Positions 1 through 11,575 of a stretch of 64,000 nt of DNA are shown in pieces. A program made the translations under genes and the position numbers. Numbering within the stretch: the stretch's first letter is position 1; every line of letters begins with the position of its first letter. The stretch spans positions 1,492,434,179 to 1,492,498,178 of the forward strand of contig NC_056745.1 of the NCBI RefSeq assembly GCF_019279795.1. Reading direction: 5' to 3'. The notes beneath the pieces were generated by a model that did no database searches, was not told where the DNA came from, and saw only the letters and a program-made list of their open reading frames with translations. Source of the stretch: Protopterus annectens (taxonomy: Eukaryota; Chordata; Ceratodontiformes; Protopteridae).

Positions 1-206
1 TATCCCAGGCTTTACCAAGCTATAACCAAATCTCTTTATTCTGAAATGCAGAAAACAGTTATTATTCAGGTTCATAAGCAATGCTGCATTTTGTTCACAG
101 ATGAGGCCCATCTTTGATAGGCATATCCCAACAAATAACATGTTCACTTTACAAGAAGAGGAAAAAGACAAATAACAGTATGTTTTTAAAACTTTTTCTC
201 TTAACA
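1..206 (-). repeat. 3' LTR of the ERV (upstream part only)
   Basis: This matches 4607-4812 almost base for base and ends, in the element's orientation, with the TGTTAAGAG start of the LTR at position 206. The rest of this LTR lies outside the window. Confidence 0.93.
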
Positions 207-226
207 TTTCCCCCCTGAAAACACTT
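207..226 (-). other. Polypurine tract of the ERV
   Basis: Directly upstream of the 3' LTR, in element orientation, is a purine-rich run (CAGGGGGGAAA) that meets the TG of the LTR. This is where a retroviral plus-strand primer is expected. Confidence 0.8.
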
Positions 227-333
227 TTATTTGTCTTTTATTTCAGCAATATATGGTAAAAACTAAGTTTTTCTTTGCATACATTACTTCATTGGCAAGA
301 CAAACTTTTAAACTTCAAAAACATTTGCAAAAG

Positions 334-586
334 TCACACTTCAATGTATTCACTTTCACCAGTCTGTTGCAATTGCTGGTACATCTTCTTCGTAACAGCA
401 GTATCAACCAGTCTTTGTAGAAGACCTCTGATGCAGGGTATACAACAACAACCACATACTACCACGATAGCCACAGTGACTCCAACGGACGGACACCAGG
501 AAACTGCTGATGAGATGACTCCATTTTCCAAACCACACTTGTAGAAAGTCTGTAAAGGGATTACTTACCCCAGAGTTCTCTGCCAA
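334..586 (-). pseudogene. env: env transmembrane-subunit remnant
   Basis: A hydrophobic stretch is followed by a cysteine-rich patch (CGCCCIPCIRGLLQRL) in a 65-residue minus-strand frame; an overlapping 60-residue frame shows the segment before it. This resembles the membrane anchor and cytoplasmic tail of a gamma-type retroviral envelope, and it lies where the end of env should be, close to the 3' LTR. Only this trace is visible and it is broken. Confidence 0.6.
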
Positions 587-606
587 TTCTTTGGATATGT
601 CCTTTC

Positions 607-1206
607 TCAGCTAAAAAAACTAAGAAGGGCAAGGGTATCCCTTTTACAACCTTCCTGCGTGGGTGAGGCCAACAAAATATCATCTACATACAACAGAACC
701 TGGCTTCCCTCTGGGGGAACAAACTGAGCTAAATTCGCAGCCATTTCTTGTGCGAATATTGTCGGACTCTCACAATAGCCCTCTGGCAATCTGGTGTAGG
801 TGTATCTTTTACCTTGATAAGTGAATGCAAACCAAAATCTACTCTCCTTATGTAGTGGTATGGAGAAAAACGCATTGCTTATATCTGTGACAGAAAAATA
901 TCTGTGCCGAGGTAGTAAATCATTAAGTAATGTATAGGGGTCAGGGACCACCAGTGCTCTTGGGATCACAGCCAAATTAACTGCTTGTAAATCCTGAACC
1001 AACCTCCATGACCCATCCAGTTTCTTTACAGGAAATAACGGAGTATTGCAGGGCAAATCTGGGCATTCAACAAGAATTCCTACCTGTTTTAGCTGCTCAA
1101 TAACTGGCTTAATTCCTTCCTCCGCTTGTTTACTTAGTGGGTATTGGTGCTTATGAGGTCTAAAACCTGACTTTGGAGTTATACAGACTTCACCTGCTGT
1201 TTTCAT
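607..1206 (-). pseudogene. pol: ERV pol remnant: reverse transcriptase fingers and palm
   Basis: A 199-residue minus-strand frame contains the canonical retroviral RT blocks in order: SGFRPHKHQYPL, GSWRLVQDLQAVN, a VTDISNAFFSIPLH block carrying the first catalytic aspartate, the LPEGYCESPTIFAQ block, and the catalytic LLYVDDILLAS. Order and wording match class I retroviruses. It is a partial polymerase within a broken provirus; I see no integrase. Confidence 0.9.
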
Positions 1207-1293
1207 CAGTCCTACATCCCCTTTACCTTTTGACCATAAATCTACAGGTAAGGCACTTAACGCACTATCTTCCTCTTGAGTTAGGAGGATTTG

Positions 1294-2166
1294 TCATGCC
1301 ATTTCTGTTTTGTCATCCCTGAGGTGCACACTTGGTTGTGCCCAAGTCACCCAATTTAATCTTTGTACCTGGATCTGTTGCTCCTTCAACTGACTTTCGG
1401 ACATCGTGTCCCAATTCGTTACCTTTTTCGCCAAATCTACCCAATGTGTCCCCACCGCTTTAGTAATTGAAATATGTGGGCTATAACCTGAGCGATATAA
1501 AGAACTCATTCCCTTAGTCAAAGTACAAGTCACTAGTGTATTACCTTGCGTATCCCAAAACATATCATTCAAAATTATCCTTGCACGTTTGTGCTTAAAG
1601 AATTCTTTTTCAAATTCTTTATCCGGTCCAGGGGCCTTTCTGTAGAACATTGTACAATGTAAGTGCACCACAACCTGCGGTGACCCGCTCCTAGATTTAC
1701 TTAAAGCTAGGTTGATCAAATCTGTATCAACCCTCCCCGGCCCATTTGAAATCAAGTCCTGGCTATACCAGTAAAACAAGTCTTGTACTCCCTGTACCAC
1801 CAAGCCATCCGCTAACCTTTTCGCCTCAATGCCTTTAGGTGTGGGAATTGCCGCTATTCCAAACGAATGCATCAAATCTCTTCCCAGCAAATTAACTGGA
1901 CAAACTTTTGATATAATTACCCTACACCTAACAGTTTGGTTTGTTTGTGGATCTGTGAACAATAGAGGATGAGACAGTGGTTCCTTATAAATTTTCCCGT
2001 TTGCCGCTTTCACAAGGACAAACTCGTTAGTCTCGCAGTTCGGGGGCAGAACTGCTGGACCCAAAAGTGTACGCGATGCACCTGAATCACATAAAAACTC
2101 CACTTTCTGTCCCTCAACCAAAACCTCTATCATGGGTTTTTGATGTAGATGCATAGCAATACCCAA
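1294..2166 (-). pseudogene. ERV protease with 2H-phosphoesterase-like extra domain
   Basis: A 290-residue minus-strand frame. Residues 12-120 form a retroviral aspartic protease with the active-site motif CDSGASRTLLG (Asp about residue 27) and a later NLLGRDL. Residues 160-255 are not protease. They carry two H-x-[ST]-x motifs, HCTM (about residue 170) and HISI (about 231), with WDTQGNTLVTC between them, the layout of 2H phosphoesterases. The segment sits between protease and reverse transcriptase. The protease call is firm. The 2H call is my reading of two motifs and their spacing and needs a profile search. It is part of a broken provirus. Confidence 0.8.
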
Positions 2167-2331
2167 CTTTGCCAGGTTTATGACTTCACAGTCACGATCC
2201 CGCCCTTCCTTATGAGTGTTCTGACATCCATCGCAGAGAGTGTCTGCCTCATCATCATCACAATCATTCTCACTTTCTTCTTTTCTACAATCACAATAAT
2301 GAATCTGGCGCCTTCCTTTACTATCATATAG

Positions 2332-3876
2332 TCATGTGGAGCCCTTGTTCGTAAGCTGTGGGGGATGTTGCCATTCTTTACAGTCGGCAGCGAAGTGCCC
2401 AGGTCTACCGCACTTAAAACATTCTCCACATTTTAACCTCCCCTCATATTCCTCTGAATGTCCACCCGGTTTATTTAACGTGTCCCATTTCGGGCCATCA
2501 CATTTTTTTACGTCACCACGGCGCCCTTGCCCCCTTTGGTCCTGTACCAAGAATATACCACCATCATCCCCTACTGCTAACACTTGTACTTTTTTTTTCT
2601 TTTTTAAATTGAAATGTCGCTCAGTATGCTGTGCATATTCAAACAAAGGTTGCAGTCTACATGTTCTGTGATCTACCATATGCTTAGTTATAAAACTACT
2701 TATCGGAGCCCTACAACCCTTAAGAAAAGCATTTTTCAATTGCTGTTCATACGGACTATCATTGGTCTGATCCTGCGGAATCATCATTCCACAATGGTTA
2801 TTGAACACTTCTGTCAATCTTACAATATAGTGATCTACAGATTGCACTGATTTATTACTGTCCAACCTGCTCTTGGATGCCACTCATCAGAAATTCTCTT
2901 TAACAGATCAGTGTCTCGCGTGTCTAACACCCCAGAATTATGCTTTAATGTAGTGCCGTCATCTGCCTTGCATGTCCAAGTACCACAAACTAAGTGCCAA
3001 TCTGGACCCAGGATTTGTCACACTACTTGTTCTACTTCTAAACAATTTAGATGATAACTTAAATGCATACCAACTATGTCCTCAGAAAACTTTTGAAAAT
3101 TAACCTTGGGATGAGGAATACCATCTGTAGCTCGTTTTATATCCTCTCTAGCCCAGGGGCAATAAACTAAAATAGTTGGCTCTTGTCCAACATCCCCTGC
3201 TTGTGGGTTTGCAACTTGTATTAAGGGAAGAGCGTCTGAGTAGTCAGAAAGTTTAATGGCCCAATGTCCTTGCCCTGCTGGTCCTGACCTTAACTGCATA
3301 GGTTGGTCTACCTGTTGCAAAGCAACCTTAGGTACTACGGGAATTTGCGGGTAAATTGGAGGGGTCACAACACTTCCTTGAGCAGCCAATAACCCACCCT
3401 ACTGTACAGATCCCACATCTTCAGACTGATATTGAGGAGGTTCCGCCGGTACGGCAGCAACAATTTCCCCATACGGTGGGGCAGTTGCCTGCCTTTGTAC
3501 CGCACAAACTGTATGCTCATCCTCCTTATCTAAAAATAAAGCTACTTTTCCACTTGGCACCAGTGATCCCTTTTGATTTATTTTTTTCTTTTTCCTGGCA
3601 CTGTTTTTCTTTTATAGCTCGTTTATTTGCCTCTTCTAACCATTTTTGTGCTTCGGGAAATCCTAATTGTCTTTGCTTTTTAGTTCTAGTTCCCGCATCT
3701 CTTTTCAAATCTCTAACCAATTTTGCACAGGCATTCTTATTCAGGGTACCATCAAAATCATATTTCAACTTCCACTTTTTCAAAAATTTAACATTATTTT
3801 CATTTAAACCTTTCATATACTTAGCATCAACATTTAAACAGACATCACTCTCACACTTGCAGCAACTCGAACCCAT
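2332..3876 (-). pseudogene. gag: ERV gag remnant (matrix, capsid, nucleocapsid parts)
   Basis: The matrix part (3526-3876) begins MGSSCC, a myristoylation-type start, and is rich in lysine. A proline-rich linker and capsid-like segment follows at 3018-3389. The capsid end and nucleocapsid lie at 2332-2883, with a C-x2-C-x4-H-x4-C zinc knuckle (CFKCGRPGHFAADC). A single knuckle is typical of gamma-type viruses. The parts are in the expected order for a minus-strand provirus, but the gene is broken. Confidence 0.85.
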
Positions 3877-4242
3877 GTTTCCCCTAGATTTCTTATTTTA
3901 GGACTGTATCAAAGTTATTTTACAGGGCTTATTATAAAATGGGGCTATCTTAACGGGTGATCCTAACAAAAGAATCTTAACAAGTAATCCTACCCACCCT
4001 TGACTAAAAATAAAACTCTTGTCGACAAGGTTAAATTAAATTAAAAGAAAATTTAATTTTCATCCTACCTGAACCAGATGAGACTCCGTTTCCCCTTTTC
4101 GTTCAGAAACCGAGCGGCCGGCCTCCTTTCAACGACAAATCAGTCGGAGGGTTGTCAGTCGAGGGAATCTTAAGATGAGAAACCCTCACCTGCACAGGTT
4201 TTTCGGTCTCTCTGTCGGTCTGATCCGTATCTTCGTAGAGGT

Positions 4243-4260
4243 TTCCGGTCCGAAGGACCA
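4243..4260 (-). other. Probable ERV primer binding site
   Basis: Three bases beyond the end of the 5' LTR, the minus strand reads TGGTCCTTCGGACC, starting with the TGG that pairs with a tRNA CCA end. Position and start fit a primer binding site. I could not assign the tRNA. Confidence 0.55.
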
Positions 4261-4263
4261 AAA

Positions 4264-4812
4264 TGTCAGAAGAAAAATTCAAACGAGTCGCATCTGCCTC
4301 AGGTGATGGAAAAACTTCTTTATTAGCAGCTAACCAGATTACACGGTATGTTGGCCAAGATGATCTCCTCCTCTCTGACCAACTTGTTTACTGACATCAA
4401 CTTTTATACTGCAAGCAAAACAACTTTTTGTTACATTTCTGACCGTTGACAGTTGGCTATGAAAAACATATAGGATAAACATGTTTATCACAAATCACCT
4501 CAAACCAACAGTTAGTACAGAGTTTTCAGTTCAACAATGGTAGCTCAAATTTTCCAGGAGACACAGCCTGCTTCAGTAAATTAACTCTTACTCGGCCGTG
4601 CGTCCTTATCCCAGGCTTTACCAAGCTATAACCAAATCTCTTTATTCTGAAATGCAGAAAACAGTTATTATTCAGGTTCATAAGCAATGATGCATTTTGT
4701 TCACAGATGAGGCCCATCTTTGATAGGCATATCCCAACAAATAACATGCTCACTTTACAAGAAGAGGAAAAAGACAAATAACAGTATGTTTTTAAAACTT
4801 TTTCTCTTAACA
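4264..4812 (-). repeat. 5' LTR of the ERV
   Basis: In element orientation it begins TGTTAAGAG at 4812 and ends TTCTGACA at 4264, about 549 bp. A TATA-like GTATAAAAG lies near 4410 and an AATAAA signal near 4320, placing the R region there. The outer 206 bases are shared with 1-206. Confidence 0.88.
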
Positions 4813-5350
4813 GGGTCTTAGGAACAGGAAAGAGCCATTTGAGGTTGAAGTCACCTAGGATGGTAGTTTCTGGATTAAATGTGTAGGCAGACTATGATAG
4901 TAGCAGTTCAGTACTGGGGAGGTTTTTGCCAGGGGGGCAGATATGTGGCAGTGATAATTATGGATTTGTGAGGATTTAGTAGGAGGCGGGTGATAAGGGT
5001 GATAAATTAAATGATGATATGCTCATATCGAGTGCAGAGATGTACTAAACAGCACTTTCCTTCCTGAAAGTGTGATTTTGCTGGAAATATGCAGATGAGA
5101 GTGTTAGATATGTAGAGAGCCTGCCAGTTCGGTGACGGCATTTTGGGCAGATGCCGATTATGAGAATATTTCACCAAAACTACTTTTGACAAAAGTTGAT
5201 AATTCTGTTTTCTCCACTGTTGTACAGAGTTAGAGTAGGTATATTTAAGTCCAGTAAGTGTGGTAATTGTCCTCCCTATATGTGAGGTGCAAGGGAGATA
5301 GCCCCCCCCCCCAGTTAAAAAAAAAACAAATCTTCCAAGTTTTGCCAAAA
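4813..5350 (-). mobile_element. LINE endonuclease fragment interrupted by the ERV
   Basis: On the minus strand, next to the LTR, translation gives an ILGDFNL-like block and, just upstream, a SIIITATYLPP block. These are typical of the apurinic endonuclease domain of L2/CR1-clade LINEs (family pattern: V.IYRPP followed by ILGDFN). Earlier endonuclease residues are hard to align, and stops and frame changes are present. The ERV appears to have landed inside this LINE; any continuation would lie left of the window. Confidence 0.55.
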
Positions 5351-5584
5351 GTACTTTTAGTAAAGTTTTATGGGAGTATTTGCATTCAGTGGAGGTAGTG
5401 TCCCTCTATTGATATGATTCCATTATGTATTAATGTATATATTATTTATTTGCCTTTATTTATGTGACTAGTCATACTGAGAATGTTAGCCTGTCTTCAA
5501 CATAGACTTGAGGTCCATATAAATGATAAGATTTACAGATAAAGTTGACAATCCGATTCATATACCTTTAACAAAGTAGAACAT

Positions 5585-5810
5585 GTGAAAAAGATCCTTT
5601 GAATAAGATGCTAAACAGAGGTCCCATCTGCTTGAGTTGGTGGTAGCCAGTGGATGTAAACTTTGCACGGCAGCTGTCCAAAAGAGTAGGAAGAGAGCTT
5701 TGTGGTGTCCTGACAGACTTCCCCTAGTAATAGAAATACCACCTTAGGTCTCCCTTTAAAGAGGTCTAACCTAGCGGGATTAGCCTGGCCACCAAAGGCA
5801 AATAAGAAAA
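5585..5810. repeat. Old interspersed repeat remnant
   Basis: The stretch with gataagatgctaaac, gaggtcccatctg and caaaagagtaggaag resembles a 3'-region repeat widespread in fish genomes. I recognise the wording but cannot name the family from memory. The rest of 5351-6340 shows no gene or clear repeat. Confidence 0.35.
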
Positions 5811-6339
5811 AAAATATATAAAAATAGTGACTAAGATTAGATTGGCAGTTACAAATTTCTGTTAATCATATGAAACATTTGTTAACACTGCAATGCATGC
5901 ATAAAAATAGCTTTTCCATGCCTTGCATTTAAAGAGGCAGTAGTATTGAATGCGAGTGAGACGTCTAGTTTTCATTTATGACAGTAACAGCACTACTGCA
6001 CTTGCCGAGCTGAGGGCACTACTGCTTTGTATTTTCTTTTGGAGACAGTAGTATTGGGGCTTTCATTCTCACATACACAAGTAATGAGACCCCCATTTAA
6101 AGTAGTACCTGTGCCCAGATGCCCAGTTTTTCCAAAAACAGAGGAATCATCCTTTCAGATGATGGTTACCTTTTCTATGTAATTTTAAGAATGTTTGTAA
6201 GCCGAGAATTGTTTGGGGGTATGCAACATTAGTTTGCTTTCCTTAGGATTTTAGAGGTTGCATTGGTTTGCAAGAGTTCAACTGAGGAAAATACTTGGGA
6301 GATTGATTGGAATTTTGTAAAACTTGTTGCTGAGCAAAG

Positions 6340-7060
6340 GAAAGTGGATCATCGATGTACTACACAGTGGTAGCTTGTCTGGTAGTGGAGTTTGTCTATA
6401 CATAAATTAGATACCCCCAAAGCTAGATGGTTTTCCACTTTGTAGTTAAAGAAATGAATAGTTGAGAAGGTGTTGAGCCATTTTTGTAGTCTGTTGTCTG
6501 CTGCAAAGGTAGCTTTTGAACCAGAATAGTTGTAGGTCAGAAGGCGATGAGAGAAGAGTTTAGTAGTTTAGGATGACCGAGAGCATCAGATGCTTTAGAT
6601 AAGTCATGGAAGATGGATGAGACGAAGTGACCAACAATAAAATCATCGTAGAAATCCAGTTATGGTGCTGTGACATGGGCAAAAGCCATTCTGGGTCTGC
6701 AAGAGAGATTTGTTGGAAGTGAAGTGTTTGAGCAGCTGTGAGTGAATACATTTCTAAAGGACTTTTGATAAACGAGACAGTACTGCAATAGGTCTATAGT
6801 TAGAATACTGTTGAATTTCCACCTTTGTAAATGGGTTAGGATAATTAAGATTTTTCCAAAGGGTTGGAACATGTCCGTCTGAAATGGAAGGGTTTATAAG
6901 TCTGGAGATTGGGTAGTCCAGTGTGTCTGGTGACATTTTGATGTATTCACTTGGAAGGTTATACCTGTGGGCTGTAAATTTTGGAGATAGTTTTTGGTTG
7001 TTGAGGTAGGGGACAGGTTTTAAGGAGAGGGATGTTGTGAGATCTTTTAGCTGAGAAGGT
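6340..7060 (-). mobile_element. L2/Rex1-like LINE reverse transcriptase fragment
   Basis: Minus-strand frames give, in order, SPDTLDYPISRLINPSIS, DGHVPTLWKNLN and YSNYRPIAVLSRLSKVL, the usual start of an L2-clade RT domain. A stretch corresponding to the QHGF..STNDF region follows, then an AFD-like block (SDALGHPKLLN). Several frameshifts and stops break it. It cannot be the same copy as the 4813-5350 endonuclease fragment, because an RT upstream of its endonuclease would be in the wrong order. Confidence 0.75.
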
Positions 7061-7559
7061 GGTGGGGGAGTAGAGGAGGGATAATCTTTGACTTGATTCT
7101 TTGATTATTCCTGGGCTGTATCGTTCTGTGCCGTAATACTGTTGGCATTTAAACTGATTACAGTCAATAAACCAGTATCTTTAACAAAGTGTTTATTAGC
7201 AAAGTTTTTTCCGCATTTCTTTTTCTTCCTCCTGTGTCGGTCCACTGCAGTAACTTACTCTTTTTGCACTGTTGTGCTCCTTTCACCCTCTTCTACAAAG
7301 TCCTGCTTCAGATTAAATACTTCTCGCAACATCTGTGCTAAATTACTTTAAAATTTGTGTCATTTACATTTGTGCACCACCGTTCCTTTCTTCAGTTTCT
7401 CATTGACTTTTTATACGTCTTTCCAGTAATTGTTCATTTTAATCTCGGACCTTTGACAATTCATCCAGAAATGTCCTCCTTGACCACTACTAGTGTTTTG
7501 AGCAAGATATTCCTTTTCACTCTGGCCTCTTTCCCTGAACTGCACCTTTTGTTTTCTGT
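7061..7559. other. No gene seen
   Basis: AT-rich unique-looking DNA between the LINE fragment and a SINE. The short reading frames here lack recognisable motifs. Confidence 0.5.
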
Positions 7560-7563
7560 GCAA

Positions 7564-7793
7564 GTTGTTGTGTCTTTCGGCTTTTCTCGGTTAGGGGTCA
7601 CCACAGCGGAACTCCGGTCCGCTAATGATTGGCAGTAGATTTTTACCTGCCGAGTTGCCAGCCCTGATGCACAACCTTTAACAAAGGTACGCCCATTCAC
7701 TCATGTCTCCACACAGAAGACGCTCTAGCTGAGAATCGAACGGGACAACGTCTTACTGTGAGGTGACAACGCTACCGCAGCACCACCACCGCT
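7564..7793 (-). mobile_element. tRNA-derived SINE with RTE-like tail, copy 1
   Basis: Read on the minus strand: a tRNA-like head (GCTGCGGTAGCGTTGTC A-box region and CCGTTCGATTCTC B-box), a body containing GCGGACCGGAGTTCCG, then a GGTGACCCCTAACCGAG segment ending CGAAAGACACAACAAC. Related copies lie near 13.05, 45.97 and 51.26 kb. The end resembles the 3' tail of RTE/Rex3-type LINEs, which would explain its mobilisation; that is inference. Confidence 0.75.
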
Positions 7794-8290
7794 AGTTTAC
7801 TACAGAAGAAAAAAGCATGCTTTTAGTTGATTTCAGTTATGCAGTGTACCTATTTCCATTAATTATCACATCAGGTATGTGACATTTGATGCTGTTTAAT
7901 ACAAAATGTACCCCACTTCTCCCCCCTGTAGTTCATTATTTCTTTCATCTGTTAATTCTAGTATATAATGTAGGGCTTCAAATTTTTCTCTTAAACGTTT
8001 CAAGATCATTTTTTTTAAATTGCCTATATGAAATTAAGTATTCCAAATTCGTTATTCACTATTAATTTTCATTCCATGGTGCACTTTTAACTTTCTGACA
8101 AAGGTGAGTGACAGTCAACTGCTAATTATGTCACAAATATCACATCTAGAAATGTTTCAGACCTGATGTGTGTTATGGAGTAAATGGCGTGAGCCAGAGA
8201 TCCCACAGCATATCTGTCAGTTTTACCTTTGTACAACAGGTCTTGGACATGTTAATCCTTGTGTTTGTCGGTTTTGCTGTCTCTGCATCT
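7794..8290. other. No gene seen
   Basis: AT-rich sequence without a supported gene or repeat between the SINE and the 79-bp array. Confidence 0.5.
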
Positions 8291-8690
8291 CCCTCAAGTT
8301 CTTTGTGGGGTAACCAGCTGTGTGCTCCTCCTCTGGTTTCTCCTTGCTGTACTGTACATCGTGTGGAGTCCCTCAAGTTCTTTGTGGGGTAACCAGCTCT
8401 GTGCTCCTCCTCTGGTTTCTCCTTGCTGTACTGTACATCTTGTGGAGTCCCCCAAGTTCTTTGTGGGGTAACCAGCTGTGTGCTCCTCCTCTGGTTTCTC
8501 CTTGCTGTACTGTACATCTTGTGGAGTCCCTCAAGTTCTTTGTGGGGTAACCAGCTCTGTGCTCCTCCTCTGGTTTCTCCTTGCTGTACTGTACATCTTG
8601 TGGAGTCCCTCAAGTTCTTTGTGGGGTAACCAGCTGTGTGCTTCTCCTCTGGTTTCTCCTTGCTGTACTGTACATCGTGTGGAAAGGCTT
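8291..8690. repeat. 79-bp tandem repeat, about 5 copies
   Basis: The landmark GGGGTAACCAG recurs at about 8308, 8387, 8466, 8545 and 8624, a strict 79-bp period. Units differ by a few bases. Reading frames across it on both strands arise because the unit has few stops; the period is not a multiple of three, so no coding repeat is implied. Confidence 0.9.
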
Positions 8691-9585
8691 TTTGCTGCTG
8701 CCTGACCTTCTATAATCTCTGGTAACAAAGCCACCTACTCCTCTAAGGAAGAACTTCTATCCATAATTCTCCCCAGGACGAATGCTTTCCTTTATTTGGT
8801 TCTGATACGCCTGTCATCCTTAATAGCAGCTTGTCATGAAGTCCTCCATTCTGCAGTTGTGTTGATAACTTCTGCCTGCTTTTCAGGGACAGCATCTAAC
8901 TGTTGATCTGTCATGGTATCGGTCACTTCACTCTCCTCACGCAGACTCGTTCCTTCCACCATCTTGATTCCTCTTCCTCAGTTCTGCTGCCAGGAAGAAA
9001 CTTCCTACTGCCCCATGACAGAGTAGATTTAGCTGCCCAGTGCCCTGTCAAATTTACCCTATTCAATATGAATGCCACCTCTGGATTTCTTTTAAAAATA
9101 AGCCATAGGCCTAGTGGAATTAATCCAGTCAACAAAACGCGAGTTAAAATAAAACAAAGAAATTAATTTTATCATGCTGAGTATGAATGCCACGGGCAGC
9201 ATTGCCAGGGCATTTGTCTGCACCTGTATTTTGATGCAGAATGTTTGAGTAGGCAATGTAAAACTCCATGAAGTAGCAGGCATCCTCCCAGCTGTAGTTT
9301 TGTCATAGTTTCAGTCCATTTTACATCTAACAGCATGTCCCTATAATTTTAAACGCTATATTGGTATGTCCTGCGTGGTCTATTTACTGGGAACATGCTT
9401 TGAAAAAATCTTATCCTTTTCATCTGGAAAGGCTTGTTCTGAAAAACGAATAAAAATCATAAATGTGTGGAGAAGACCACATTGTGGTGGTAAATCTTCA
9501 CGTCTTTCATAGTTAATGTGTATGCATGAATGTGTGTGCACGTACACAAATGCATAAATGATAATATATATGTGTGCGTGTGTGT
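8691..9585. other. No gene seen
   Basis: No supported gene or repeat. Short frames on both strands lack family motifs. Confidence 0.5.
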
Positions 9586-9593
9586 GCATGTGA

Positions 9594-9631
<38 letters not shown>

Positions 9632-9662
9632 ATATATGTGTGTGTGTTTATGTATATATATT
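9586..9662. repeat. TA/TG microsatellite
   Basis: Alternating TA and TG/TATG runs with short interruptions. Confidence 0.9.
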
Positions 9663-9852
9663 TACTATCAAAATTGCAAATGGCAAAAGAAATGCCGTTC
9701 GCAACTCCGAAGCAAAACAATGAAAAAAGTTTACTACCATGGTACAATGTCGAATCAGCTGATCGAAGTCAGGAGGTTCGACATTGTGTCCGTAAAGATC
9801 ATGTGATGTCCATATAGGACTTTATGTAAATGAAGCTCCTATACCTTATATC

Positions 9853-9867
9853 ATGTATGTGTGTGTG

Positions 9868-9918
<51 letters not shown>

Positions 9919-9995
9919 CTATATATCTATATATATAAGTAAAATGTATGTGCGCGCGTTTATACACACACACACACACACGCACACATGCGCGT
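9853..9995. repeat. TG/TA/CA microsatellite cluster
   Basis: Consecutive TG, TA and CA runs ending in a CA/CG alternation. Purine-pyrimidine alternation of this kind can adopt Z-DNA. Confidence 0.9.
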
Positions 9996-11371
9996 GTATA
10001 TTTGTAAATCAAGCCCACTAACAGGATTATTTCTTGTCTGCATAAAAGATGTTGAATTAAATTCTAGAACCATGAGAACAATCTGCACAGAGAATATTAA
10101 CTATGTAATGCTGCAGTGTTAATATTAAGAGTAAAAAAAAACTGCTTTACATTTCCACATGGCATTCTATAATTATCATTATTTATATGGTAATTTATTT
10201 TAAAAGTTAAGTGATGGATGACAGAAATAGAACAGTTTAACAAAAGAAACATTGCATCTGATGGAATAAGAAAGAAACTGACTGCAAGGATTATTAACTT
10301 TGTTCACCAGAAAAGTTCTTTAGAGTTGAAGACACACCGGGTAAAGCTGTTTCTTTTTTTTTTTTTTGTTTGTTTGTTTTTTTAAATCCGGTACTAGTTG
10401 TGGATATTTGCTGCATCTTTCATTCTCTTCAGTAATGCAGAACTCTATGAAAACATTGTATTTCCAGACCTTCTGCCCATGTATGCCTTGGGCTGTAATG
10501 GTAACAAGAGATTAATTCTTCTCGGCCAACCCTGAACCTTTAATGTGGTTTATTGATACAGTCGTTAATACAGCATGTAGATGGAGCCTGATGGAGTCAA
10601 ACCTGGTGTGCTGCACTGTCCTGATAAGAAACAGTATTTTCTCCATCATCTATCCTATGAGAACAGATGAACTTAATTGGGGAAGACAGTCTTATACAAA
10701 CAGCACAGTATTTGGGCTTGTTGACACATTTAATACTGACTGACTTATGAAAATGTTTTCTGTTGAGGTAGAGGTAAAGATGCTAGGTGACGTGCCACTA
10801 ATTTCACTTTCTGAAATGACTGAGCCTTCTGAGTGGTTGTGTGAACACTAAAGGTAATAGAGCGCTGTAAAACTAAAAGGGCAGTGACGCATATCTGTAA
10901 AATAAAATGCTGGTGTTTGCCGTAGAAGTAGTTGTTTGTTACTTCTTAAAACATATAACAGTTATGGTGACAGAGAAGAGGAGAGATGTCCAGCTGTTTT
11001 TTTTTTTTGAGAATGGGAGGAACCCTCTATAACAAAAGGTATGAGTGGACCCCATCTGAACCCCTCTCAGTACTTCATGCATGTTGTAAAATGTGTACCT
11101 GCAGATACTTGCATGATTTTGCACATAGCTGCTTAACTATATTGTCTATCACTGAAGATTTAATAAAGTTTATCTTGCTGTCATAAAACTGTTATACACG
11201 TAAAAATATGTTGCCCTTGTAAGAATAAACAGTGTCTTCAAACTGAGAATTATAACAGAGTTGAGTCAGGGATGGGGTATGGGACAAGAATTCACTTTAA
11301 ATACAGCCTGCAGCTAAACTTAAGTGCATTTAGTGAACAGCAAGTCAATATGAAATAGTCATGCAATAAAA
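9996..11371. other. No gene seen
   Basis: Unique-looking AT-rich sequence with a mixed poly-T tract near 10350. No exon-like or repeat signature that I can support. Confidence 0.5.
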
Positions 11372-11575
11372 AATGCACTTAAGTAGACTTGCACAACCAT
11401 TTAGCCGCCAAGTAGAACACTCCAGAAACATAATTACCAAATTAACTGAAGGCTACTCCTACCACTGCTCAATGACCACTTACAAAACCATAACCTGTCC
11501 TGAAACACCCCAACATGTCTCTGCATAATGGTCACCCACGAGCATCACTACACGTTTAAATGCTCTGGCATCTGT
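11372..11575 (+). repeat. Unidentified repeat, copy 1 (inverted relative to 14953-15145)
   Basis: About 190 bases here are the reverse complement of 14953-15145 at roughly 85% identity by eye. In both copies one frame reads HSRNI..KLTEGYSYHCSMT and continues TYKTI.CPE, so a coding origin is possible. I do not recognise the protein. The stretch after it (11576-12308) shows no further supported feature. Confidence 0.65.

Larger units (their letters stand above)
1..4812 (-). mobile_element. Class I endogenous retrovirus (broken provirus, partly outside window)
   Basis: This is a provirus read on the minus strand. Two LTR copies bracket gag, protease, reverse transcriptase and a trace of env. 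The first 206 bases of the window repeat 4607-4812 with only two differences that I can see, so the insertion looks recent (about 1% LTR divergence). The internal part is only about 4 kb, short for a complete retrovirus, and the coding parts are broken in several places. The myristoylation-type gag start, one zinc knuckle, a DSGA protease and a YVDD reverse transcriptase fit a gamma/epsilon-like (class I) lineage; that assignment is inferred from motifs only. The left LTR continues beyond the window, so target duplications cannot be checked. On the right it abuts a LINE endonuclease fragment. Confidence 0.93.

Noticed and set aside
4813-7060. One continuous LINE from 4.8 to 7.1 kb
   Set aside because: Both pieces are minus-strand, but the endonuclease lies downstream of the reverse transcriptase, the wrong order, so they are separate copies.
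8168-8734. Several frames on both strands across 8.2-8.7 kb
   Set aside because: All lie in the 79-bp tandem repeat. The period is not a multiple of three, and the frames have no independent support.
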